64,000 bases of DNA from Protopterus annectens (Eukaryota; Chordata; Ceratodontiformes; Protopteridae). The stretch is from positions 825,493,854-825,557,853 of the forward strand of contig NC_056750.1 of NCBI RefSeq assembly GCF_019279795.1. The letters are read 5' to 3'. This document shows, one piece after another, positions 47,708-56,620 of this stretch (position 1 is its first letter; the number at the start of each line of letters is the position of its first letter). The notes below the pieces were generated by a model. It worked only from the letters and a program-made list of their open reading frames with translations, was not told where the DNA came from and ran no database searches. Both the position numbers and the translations under genes were made by a program.

Positions 47708-47868
47708 CCCACACAACTGCTACGGTTTCTCCCTTCAGTTATTGCAAGCCAAGAGTAACACTATTTAATAAGGATACCTACCAGACAAGTCTGCATAGTG
47801 CACTTGGTCTACCTGCATCATCGCAACCCCCCCCCCCCCAGCAACTGCAACATTGCCAGATAAAATTG
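47708..47868 (+). repeat. Direct repeat flanking LINE-A copy 6 (left)
   Basis: About 160 bp from ACTGCTACGGTTTCTCCC to ATTGCCAGATAAAAT, including GGATACCTACCAGACAAGTC and a C-run. Repeated at 50,094-50,252 in the same orientation. Confidence 0.85.
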
Positions 47869-47908
47869 GTTAAAAAGATAAAAATTGCCAGATAAAGATA
47901 AAGATAAA

Positions 47909-50092
47909 GATTGCCAGATAAAAAGTTAATTGGTCTCCCCTAAAACATCTCCCTCTAAACAAAGCAGTCCAACACTTTAATTCCACATTCCTATCTATGA
48001 AACAAATACTGGGCAAAATGGCGTGCCACCAAGATCAACAGATCACCAAAACTTCAAAGAACTTAGAAACAGTACTAAAAAGCCATCCTAATGGACAAAG
48101 ATTCTGGTCCAGCATCAATAATCTTTTATCCCTAGCCAGTCTATCACACCAACCCTGAGGGGCTCCCAGAAAATCCCACACAAACAGCCAATGACTTTAA
48201 TTTTTTACTAATACTATCCAAACTCTTGCTAGCCATCTATCTCCTGATACCTCTAAACTACCCCTCCCTACTTTAAAGCTACCTCCTTCCTTTCATTTGC
48301 AACCTGTATCTACCTCCTTTATCTTATCACTGCTTCAAAAGCTAAAACCCACCACTCCTTCTGCTGACAAACTTCCTGCAGAATACTTGCAAATATCTGC
48401 TAAAACTATTGCCTATTCTATACTAATAAATAGATCTATACAGGAAGGAATTTTCCCATCTATTTGGAAGATATCTTATATCATCCCACTACACAAAGGG
48501 GTAAGTCCTATAGCACTCTTATCACCTATAGCTAAAATTATGGAAAAATGTATTCACAAACAACTCCTTAACCACCTCCTACACAATAATCTACTTGCTA
48601 ACTGCCAACATGGATTCAGACCTTCACATAGTACTACTACAGCCTTACTCTCCTTTACCAACTCCATTAATTGTAACCGTAAATACTACATCCTATCATC
48701 TTCAGTCTTCATAGACTTATCTAAAGCCTTTGACATGGTTAACCATAAACTTCTTCTGCATATTCTTAAATCACTCTCACTTGATCCTCCTTCCTTAACT
48801 TGGTTTACATCTTACCTAGAAAACGTCAGCAAGCAGTTCTCTGGAAAAATACTTTATCTAGTCTACTCCCCATCTCATTGGGAGTTCCTCAAGGCTATCC
48901 TAGGTTTATTTTCTATCTTTATAAATGACCTCCATCTAGCTATCCCAAACACTATCTGCATACAATATGTTCTACTATTATCTGCTCTGCCAATACACAA
49001 ACTGAACTACAGTCTATCACACAAAAGGCTTTTACTACTGTCGAGCAATGGTTCACTGATCGCTGCCTACTGCTCAACCCTAAAAACCAAACTGCTATTA
49101 TTCTCACCTTCCCATAGATCTACCCCTCTTAACTTTACTCTTACTTCCATTGACAACACCATTATTTTCCCAGAAATGACTACCAAACTACTAGGAATAA
49201 CCATTGATATCAACCTCAGCTTTGATACACACATCAACAATACTATCAAATTAGTTAATAAGAAAATAGGTTCCCTTTACAGAATCAAAGCCTTCCTTTC
49301 ACCAGGCGAAAGACAATCTTAGCCAGATCCCATCTAACCTCTTCTCTACTATATGCATCTGCTATATTCACTAACCTTTCCAAAACAATATCAATAAACT
49401 AGCACAATCTTACCATAATATTGCTCGATTTGCAACAGGAACCCCATTTAAAACTCACCACTGCCTGAACCTAAGAGAACTAGGTTGGCTTGAACTCCTA
49501 ACCAACTCCTATTTCAACAATTCCAAATAGCTCATACAATCCTATACCAACCAACTAAAACACCCATACTCACTAACCTCATTTCACCTTACAATAACCT
49601 GAAGCATCTACGTTCTTCCAACAAGCTACTGATAAATATTACCAAACCTAAAAATTCAGCTGGAGATTGCCTCTTTTCCAACTCTGTTGGAAAAATGTGG
49701 AATAAATTACCCTCTGACATCACATCTTTGTGCTCTCTCTCACTTTTAAAAACAAATAAAAATCATCTCAACAAACACTGGCTATGCTCCTGCACCAACC
49801 CAGGTTAACTCACTCCTTCCTCTCCTATCCTATCTATCCTTACAGTAACTTTATATGTATGCTTTCAAAAAAAATTTTTTTGGTTTGCATTTTTTACATT
49901 AATGTTCCCTACTTACTGCTTTTTTATGTAAAATTGTATGTAACAATGTCTATGTTCTGTTTCCTATATGTTTTTTTATATCTGTAATCTACACTTTTTC
50001 TCCCCGGGCCTCTACTGAAAATGGACATATATCCAGCTAGACTAGCCCGGTCAACAAATGTAAAATAAAATAAATAAATAAAATAAAATAAA
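47909..50092 (+). mobile_element. LINE-A copy 6 (5'-truncated)
   Basis: Begins in the endonuclease-RT linker (a broken NWSPLKHLPLNKAVQHFNS, matching NWSMLKYLPLEEAVAYFNN of copy 2), continues through RT (48,297-49,322) and C-terminal pieces (about 49,330-49,805), and ends with the 3' hairpin block (about 50,000-50,057) and an AAATAAAATAAATAAAT tail. The tail is followed directly by the right copy of a 160-bp direct repeat. Confidence 0.85.
48297..49322 (+). CDS. LINE-A reverse transcriptase, 341-aa degenerate frame
   Basis: RT order visible: LLQKLKPTTPSADKLPAEYL (residues about 11-30), ISYIIPLHKGV (58-68), HGFRPSHSTTTALLSFTN (104-121), motif A DLSKAFDMVNH (139-149), a KLLGITIDINLSFD block near residues 293-306, and the NKKIGSLYRIKAF segment. 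Motif B (GVPQG) is lost by a local frame change (reads HWEFLKAILG), and the YADD position reads QYVLLLS, so it cannot be an active polymerase although the frame stays open for 1 kb. The start Met is only the first Met of the open stretch. Confidence 0.75.
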   Translation: MQPVSTSFILSLLQKLKPTTPSADKLPAEYLQISAKTIAYSILINRSIQEGIFPSIWKISYIIPLHKGVSPIALLSPIAKIMEKCIHKQLLNHLLHNNLLANCQHGFRPSHSTTTALLSFTNSINCNRKYYILSSSVFIDLSKAFDMVNHKLLLHILKSLSLDPPSLTWFTSYLENVSKQFSGKILYLVYSPSHWEFLKAILGLFSIFINDLHLAIPNTICIQYVLLLSALPIHKLNYSLSHKRLLLLSSNGSLIAAYCSTLKTKLLLFSPSHRSTPLNFTLTSIDNTIIFPEMTTKLLGITIDINLSFDTHINNTIKLVNKKIGSLYRIKAFLSPGERQS

Positions 50093-50093
50093 A

Positions 50094-50252
50094 CCACTGC
50101 TACAGCCTGGTTTCTCCCTACAATTATTACAAGCCAAGAATAACACTTTTTAATAAGGATACCTACCAGACAAGTCTGCATAGCACACTTGGTCTACCTG
50201 CATCATCGCAGCTCGGGTCCCCCCCCAGCAACTGCAACATTGCCAGATAAAA
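50094..50252 (+). repeat. Direct repeat flanking LINE-A copy 6 (right)
   Basis: Second copy of 47,708-47,868, diverged at several bases and with a shorter C-run. It starts immediately after the LINE tail. Confidence 0.85.
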
Positions 50253-50772
50253 TCTAGTAAAGCTGGAAATGAGAGACTGTAGCCCACTGAAGGAGGGGAG
50301 GTGGGAGGAGTAACCTGGCCAGGAACTGAAACTTGCAAAACTGCTCCTTGTGAAAAGCCTTTTTTATCTCAGTAATTTGTTGACACTTTTGCAAGTTTCT
50401 TTCAGAGAATGTGTAGTACATCAGCAGGTACAACATTTGTAAAACTCAGCGCATACCAGTCAATGACACATGAGCTGCAGACTCTCAAACTTGGCAGTTT
50501 TTTTCAGGTGTTCCTTCCATTGTAAGTGAATGGAAGTCTAGTCTGACAACATATGGTAAGGCTATTTGTCCTCACAGTCTGCATTATAGGACAGATTTAG
50601 CTTTCCAAAGGAATCACCATGTCTGCCCCCATGAGGGCAGACAAGAGTAAAAACAAAATAAAATTAGGAATGAGTACTTATTTTGCTGAAGGCAGCTTTG
50701 GGAGGTGTAGTAAATCATGGCAAGATAAAAAATATATGTTTTCTTCATCATTTGCCCGTAGTGGTCCTTTAA
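50253..50772 (-). repeat. Right arm of the T2-like inverted repeat
   Basis: Starts TCTAGTAAAGCTGGAAATGA and ends at the TTAA edge. It carries two short segments absent from the left arm. Confidence 0.85.
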
Positions 50773-50825
50773 AGTTGTCCATGTTTGCACTGAAAAGTTA
50801 TAAACAAGAATTAATGAAATGTCAT

Positions 50826-50962
50826 GACATCTTTATAGGTTAGTACTAAGCTAACTGCCCTTGTGAGCCATTTTAAGCCTAGCCAATTATCCCTTGTGAG
50901 ATTCAAACCCTGAACCTTGTGTTTGTCAGGCAAACACCTTAACCATTAGGCCATCCTCTCAA
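50826..50962 (-). mobile_element. tRNA-derived SINE with CR1-like 3' tail
   Basis: On the minus strand a tRNA-like head has box A TGGCCTAATGGTTAAGG (around 50,943-50,953) and a box-B-like GGGTTTGAATCTC (around 50,899-50,909). The anticodon loop region TTTGCCTGACAAACA suggests a tRNA-Val-type origin. Downstream, GGCTAGGCTTAAAATGGC ... AGGGCAGTTAGCTTAGTACT (50,834-50,884 in reverse) matches the 3' end of the CR1 copies at 59,473-59,520 and 62,922-62,975. This is the tRNA head plus LINE tail layout of classic SINEs. Confidence 0.75.
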
Positions 50963-50965
50963 CCC

Positions 50966-51285
50966 AATGTGGAATATGCACATACTAGTCTAATGTAGTT
51001 CTAGTGTAATCAAAAGTCCTAGTTATAAAAAATGTGAGAAAGTGTCTTATGAATGTGCCCTAATTCTAATAATAGTACAAAATGAAGATATAATTAGAAA
51101 AACATTAAAATACTAAAAAAATTATTATAAATGGATAACTATTTCTATACAAATGTATCCACTAAACCAGAATTAATTAGTAAGCCACAACCATAATATT
51201 AAATGTTAAAATTACATTTACAAAATTAATAGCTAATAAAATTGTTGTTAATTGCGAATAACAAATGAGTAAGTAAAGTTCATCC
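50966..51285. other. Unassigned AT-rich spacer
   Basis: Nothing recognised. Confidence 0.4.
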
Positions 51286-51573
51286 CTTCAGCCTTGTAAA
51301 CAATGGGGCAGTTCACACCTTCAGTCTTGTAAACAATGGGGCAGTTCACACCTTCAGTCTTGTAAACAATGGGGCAGTTCACCCCTTCAGTCTTGTAAAC
51401 AATGGGGCAGTTCACCCCTTCAGTCTTGTAAACAATGGGGCAGTTCACCCCTTCAGTCTTGTAAATAATGGGACAGTTCACACCTTTAGTCTTGTAAACA
51501 ATGGGGCAGTTCACCCCTTCAGTCTTGTAAACAATGGGGCAGTTCACACCTTTAGTCTTGTAAACAATGGGGC
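51286..51573. repeat. 33-bp minisatellite, about 9 units
   Basis: The unit is CAGTCTTGTAAACAATGGGG followed by CAGTTCACCCCTT. Since 33 is a multiple of three, the minus strand stays open and encodes repeats of NCPIVYKTEGV; I treat that 99-codon frame as a by-product. The unit is nearly uniform, so the array is young. Confidence 0.93.
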
Positions 51574-51599
51574 AACTTTCTTAGCTCTAGTACACTTTT

Positions 51600-52387
51600 C
51601 AGTGTGCAATAATAGTTTGGCCCAGGCTTTCTAAAACAGTTCAGCCTTAGTTGCCACATAAGTTCTTATTTTTCTAAAGTATTTGGGATGTCTCATTCAA
51701 ATTCAGTGAGGTCTATGTGATCATGTATTTGAAATTTAAACCCAGAGTGTCTTCTGTGGAGTTGAAGGTGTCTGGCCAGGGCAGTGTTTCTATATTTAGA
51801 CCGGACTCAGCTAGATGACCTGAAATCCTTCATTTCAGTTTAGCAGTCTTTTCCATGTAAAATGCATCACATCCACTGCAACTAACCCTGTAAACAACGT
51901 GTGTAGAGTTGCAATCTCCACCTGCATCAGTCTTAATTAGTTTCTTTAAATATGGGAGGGCAGCCATGGTGGTGCAGCGGTTAGCGTTGCCACCTTACAG
52001 CAAGAGGTTCTCCAGTTCAATTCTCAGCTTGTGCGGAGTCTGCATGTCCTCCCTGTGGTCGCGTGGGTTTCCTCCGGGTGCTCTGGTTTCCTCCCACATC
52101 CCAAAGACATGCTGTAGGTGGATTGGACACTCTAAATTGGCCCTAGGCATGAGTGCGTGCATGTGTGTGCCTTCTGTGGAAGGTTGGGCGCTGGACTGGC
52201 AACTTGACACCGTAAAAACTCCACTACCAATCATGAGCGGACAGGTGATCCCCTGTGGCGAACCCTAACTGGGAAGAGCCGAAAGAAGAAGTTTCTTTAA
52301 ATATGGGCAGTAAAAAGAGTCTCCCTCTTGAATGTAAGTGCAAGCATAAACATTATGTTTCACATTTTTTGTGTTCCTTTCCTTTGG
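51600..52387 (-). pseudogene. Diverged Penelope-like fragment (GIY-YIG region)
   Basis: In reverse complement the segment next to the nested V-SINE reads DCNSTHVVYRVSCSGCDAFY followed by an EKTAKLK and RISGHLAE block, then ALARHLQLHRRHSGFKFQIH. This is the layout of a PLE GIY-YIG nuclease (VVYxxxC ... C..FYxGKT ... LKxRIxxH ... ArHf). Beyond the SINE (52,308-52,387) the Cys-containing linker is partly readable. It is clearly different from the PLE at 5.5-9 kb, so a second PLE lineage. At least one stop lies within the nuclease part. Confidence 0.65.
51957..52291 (+). mobile_element. V-SINE/DANA-type SINE, full-length, nested in PLE
   Basis: 335 bp. Flanked by the 16-bp duplication TTTCTTTAAATATGGG (51,941-51,956 and 52,292-52,307). 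Head GCAGCCATGGTGGTGCAGCG with box B GGTTCTCCAGTTCAATTC, central GGGTTTCCTCCGGGTGCTCT and CACATCCCAAAGACATGC, 3' end CCTGTGGCGAACCCTAACTG and AGCCGAAAGAAGAAG. This is the clearest complete copy in the window. Confidence 0.95.
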
Positions 52388-52499
52388 GTCAGGTTTTATT
52401 TATTTTTGTTTTAGATTTGTTAACTGGGAAAGTCCAACTTGGAACGAGTCAATTTTCAGCAGAGGCCCAGGGAGAAATGCTCCAGACACAAATCTTTGT

Positions 52500-52645
52500 A
52501 ACATGGGAGGAAACTGGAGCACCCATTGGAAACCCACATGAATGTAGGGAGGACATGCAGACTCCATGTAGAAGGCACCCCAGCTGAGAATCGAACCAGA
52601 GAACCTCTTGCTGTGAGGTGACAATGCTACCGCTGCACCACTGTG
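52500..52645 (-). mobile_element. V-SINE fragment in LINE-A copy 7 3' UTR
   Basis: Plus strand from CATGGGAGGAAACTGGAGCA to CTACCGCTGCACCACTGTGA, i.e. the 5' half of the SINE including its tRNA-like head. The 3' half is missing. Confidence 0.8.
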
Positions 52646-52649
52646 ACGT

Positions 52650-53480
52650 TTTTCTTCTACAAAGCTTCTAATATTTCTAGCCTTCCTACATAAAAAAGTC
52701 AGGGCTCCACCCAAAATGTCTACAAGATAAGGGATTTCTGTTATTATGGCCCAGTTCTCCTTGATAATATTCCTGACACAATGAAAATTTGTAGTATATG
52801 TCAGTATGCAGCTGTCTTTTGATTTATTAACTTTGAATTGTTGCAGGAGATTTATATTTCTAATATCTAAAGGAATTTTGTTCCAGGAGAGTGAGAGGAA
52901 GTAGCTGTACAAGTGTTTTTCCTTTTGTACTTTTCGGCTTGTAGATTTGCAACAGATTTTGGTCAGAGCTTCAGAGAGTACTGGGAGGACTGTAGGGGGA
53001 TACAAGTGTAGACATATCTGGACAGAAAGAGGGTCTATATAAGACAGAATGTGTGACCTGCAGCTGTAAAAACAGTAGTTGGTGGGGGAATTCTAACCAG
53101 TTTAAGGAGTTAAAGGAGAGGAAGTGATGTGATTTATAAGTCTGGTTTGCAATAAATCTAGCAACTTTATTGTACGTGGTTTCTAATTTTGTTAGGAGAG
53201 AGGTCTGGAGGTTGGTGAGGATTTGTGAGCCATAGAAAAGACTAGGGGAAGGTAGGTATATGAAAGAGACATCCTAGCCTTATTAGATAAGAATTTTTTG
53301 TTTCTGTAGGCCAATCCAAGTTTTGGTGGGTTTTCTTGATGCAATAGTGCACATGATGGTCAAATCATAGTTGGTCATCTATGATGACACCAAGAAGTTT
53401 AGTATGTGATTCAGACATGATGGAAGTATTGTTAAGGAGTGTGATATGGAAAGAAGGTTTTACGTTGTTACTTGTTGTTA
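52650..53480 (-). pseudogene. LINE-A copy 7 RT C-terminus
   Basis: The minus-strand frame 53,005 to about 52,655 (VLPVLSEALTKICCKSTSRK, FLSLSWNKIPLDIRNINLLQ, FKVNKSKDSCI) corresponds to the C-terminal region of LINE-A ORF2. Further upstream 53,400-53,180 in reverse encodes ESHTKLLGV followed by an IIDDQL stretch and a CxNKVARFIANQTYKSHHFL-like block seen in the other copies. Several stops and frame changes. Confidence 0.65.
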
Positions 53481-54869
53481 CTGTTGTGGCAGGACAGGTA
53501 ACTTACATCCTTCTAAGTTGGGAACTGCTGATTGAAGGCAAAGTGTCTGTTATTCTAAAAGTGTATTAGTTCTGGTTTAAGCACTTGGGCTTCAGTCCAG
53601 TTATTTTACATTAAGAAGGTTCGTGGTCTGCACACTTGTGGGAGAGGCTGGACTCTGCCCTTCTGAGCTGGGAATTTCTGGTTAAAGGCTTATAGTGCCT
53701 GCATATTTGAACTGTTTCTTACTGAAATTGGTGCGTCTTGTTTGCTGTAGCATAGACTAGATCCAGACCTGCTGAATCTAGCTTTGTTTGTATAAGGTAG
53801 ATAAAAACACCAGATAGAAGACCACCACGATGCTGTAAAATCTTCCTTATATAGAACAGAGGTCTAAAATGAAGGTTCATAAAAGGATGTTTGAACTCTT
53901 TGTTCTTAGAGATATATGACACATATTTTGCAAGCACATTATGGATATCCTTTTATTATATGAAGAAGAGACCTAGGAGGACTGGTGGAATCAACTTCAA
54001 ACTTCTTCTCTCAATGCATAATAGCCTTTTCAAATTTTTGCTTTTTTTTACACACACACAGGTTCTCCTTTCTTTTTTTTTTTGTGTAATGTTTGTGTCA
54101 GTTTGTATTGTTTAATAATATTAATTAATAATAATAATAATATATACCTAGTATATAAAGTTATTAAATATTTATTATTTTTTTAAATTTTATATTATAC
54201 AAAATAACAAAACAAAATAAAATCTCTCTTAAAATATGTACAAGCACCAAGCCTTATATACATAAAATAATTATACAATCATTCATTAAATAAATAATTA
54301 AGCAGTGCTAATTTTTAACTCCACTCATTGAGCCCAAAAGGAGGGCATAGTTTATTTTTTAAAATATATAATAAGCTTCTTTCTGTAAAAATTTTATTTT
54401 AATATCCACATTACAATATAAGACACCTTAACTTGTTCTAAAAAAAGTACTTTTAAGCCCACACTACTTTTTATGATGAAATTGTGCAAAACAAAGCTAC
54501 TAGCTACTCCTATCCATGATTTTATTATTGTTGTTATATGCTCTCTCTTTTTTTAAATGCTCTTTTGTTTCTCCTATGTATATATTACAAGGGCAACAAA
54601 GCAAATAAATAATAACAATACTGAGTTAATAACAAAAAAAATTAATAAATTAAAAAAAAAATAATATTAAGAAAAAAAAAAAAAAATACAATTACCTAAG
54701 CTTTACATACTTTACAAACCTTCAGGTGCCAGTCCTAATGTTTGATTTTTGTTTCTGTTATAAAATAAATTAAAAATAAAATTCTAAATAGTTGTGTAGT
54801 GAAATCTTTTATCATATTTCTTTTCTATATTTCTTTGACTTTTTTTTTTTTTTTTATATTCATTGAAAG
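53481..54869. other. Unassigned AT-rich sequence between LINE-A and the CR1 ORFs
   Basis: May be the 5' UTR of the CR1 element or another insertion. Contains A/T-rich low-complexity sequence (54,110-54,870) and a 72-codon frame at 53,719-53,937 without known motif. Confidence 0.4.
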
Positions 54870-55646
54870 TTTGTTTGTATAACCTGAGCACTAATCCAGG
54901 CCTTCTTTTTTTGGAGAAGGTTCTCCTGCACCCCAGTGGCAGGAGTGTGCAGTTAGAACTTGTCTGATTGAAGACTACAAGAACAAGGCTCAGTTTTGAG
55001 ATTTGTTTTACTGGTTAATTGGGTAATTTTTTTAAAAGCCTTTTTTGATTGCTTGTAGTCATCTAAAGCTGTTTTAAATGTATTTTTTACTGTTTGTAGT
55101 AATTTAAAGCTGTTTTAAGCATATTTTTTTTACTGTTTTTGTGTTATCTTTTGAAAAAATGTCCTTGTTTCCCACCTTTCTAAGCTAGTATAGTCCATTT
55201 TTCAGGCTAGTGCTGAATTCAGGGCTGTGTTACAATTTTCTGAGTTGCCCATACCTTACTTGGATAGAGGGAGGAACTCTGTTCACCTTTGAGAGAGGGA
55301 GCTTTGAGCAGCCATCTGTCCCTGGAGGAGTGGTTCCAGCCTAGAAGTTAGTAGTTTATAGGCCATTTGGGGCTAATTTCTATCTCTTTCATTTCCCTGC
55401 TGTAAAAAACATGTTTGCACAGTTTTGCACATCCGGGCAGTGCTGGTTAGCTAGGGCTAAATTTATCCAGGCTCCACCAAGTCTCCTCTTCAATTTTTCC
55501 CTTGAAAGTAGTCTAACTCTCAACCTAAGCACTTAAAAAGCATCCTACAGTCCAGCACTTGCTCTGACCTAATAACAAGCACTAATATACCCCGACACTT
55601 TATTGCACAGCAGGGTAAGGCTCATTATTCACCCCTCACCAACCAA

Positions 55647-56620
55647 GTGACTAAGCAGCTCACCCTACTATTCAGGCGTGACCAAAGGGCAATTTCAGGT
55701 ATACCCTCCAGTCCAGATGGTGAACCTGGGTATCTTGAGGCAATGTTACAACTGCCTCATGTACACAGACAACCCTCTCCTCCTACCAATTATATAGCTA
55801 AATTGGAGGCTAAGCTCTCTCCACCCAAGACTGGAACAGGCAGTCATGAGGAGAAGGTTAACACTTGCACCACACCTCCAGCATCACATAGACATACTAA
55901 ACCAGCACTGGCAAAAAATGCACATAAATACACAAAATCATATTCGGAGGCTCTAAATAAAAACCTGCAAAAGCATCAGAGACCTCCAAAGCAGACACCC
56001 CAAAAAAACTGCACCTCCCATCACAAACCAGACAACACATAAAACACAAAATCATTGTGCCGCACAATCACAGCCCTTAAGGCGAAATAACATACCTAAC
56101 ACACTAGTAATAGGTGACTTTATAGTCAGGCTCACTGACGTCCCACTCACTAGGCTGGACAAGGAGAAGGTTACTGTTAGCCAGAATCTAGCACATAACA
56201 CAAGCACTCAGGTCACTCCAGAAAAAGTACAAATATGAGTCTGTCATTGTTCATGTTGGTGTGAATGACCTGAGATGTACCTCCCTGGACTACATGAAAA
56301 AAGACATGGAAGAGCTCTCTGATCATGTAACCCAGGTGGGTATGACCCTGACCCTGAGTAGCATCCTGCCATCACTAAGAATGATACCGCAGTATAAAGA
56401 AAAAAATGATCAATTTCAACAATTGGCTAAGCTTCTGGTGTCATTCAAAGGGAATCCAGTATCTGTCAGCCTGGGCCGACATGCTCGACAAGACTCATTG
56501 CTTCACAAGAGACGGCTTGCACCTGTTACCCCTAGGCTTTCAAATACTGGCCAAGACTCTTGCTGCCCCCATAGTGCCTTTTTTAGGCAAGGCTCAAAAG
56601 TCAAATCCACTTCTGTAAAC
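55647..56620 (+). pseudogene. CR1 ORF1 with SGNH/esterase-like domain, broken
   Basis: The open frame 55,647-56,042 encodes a basic, Pro/Lys-rich N-terminus (SHRHTKPALAKNAHKYTKSY). After a stop, 56,095-56,240 reads TLVIGDFIVRLTDVPLTRLD, the block I position of an SGNH hydrolase. There the usual GDS nucleophile Ser is Phe in this copy. IVHVGVNDLRCTS (about 56,240-56,280) is block III (G.ND), and CFTRDGLHLLPLGFQILAKT (about 56,495-56,555) is block V (D..H). CR1 and L2 ORF1 proteins are known to carry such esterase domains; the role in retrotransposition is not settled. The domain runs over three frames, so it is dead. Confidence 0.75.

Larger units (their letters stand above)
46570..50772. mobile_element. 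Kolobok/T2-like DNA transposon with long inverted arms
   Basis: The outer ends read TTAAAGGACCACTAC (46,570) and its inverse GTAGTGGTCCTTTAA (ending 50,772). They carry the TTAA target and TTAAAGGRR terminus described for the T2 family in Xenopus. The arms (46,570 to about 47,050 and about 50,253-50,772) are inverted copies of roughly 480-520 bp; the right arm has extra short segments near 50,293-50,320 and 50,603-50,620. No transposase recognised, so it looks non-autonomous. A LINE-A (47,909-50,092) has inserted into its interior. Confidence 0.75.

Noticed and set aside
50899-50960. Functional tRNA-Val gene
   Set aside because: Anticodon stem and acceptor pairing are poor, and a CR1-like tail follows directly; it is a SINE head.
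51248-51547. 99-aa protein with nine NCPIVYKTEGV repeats
   Set aside because: The frame is open because the unit length is a multiple of three; there is no start context or other gene-like signal.
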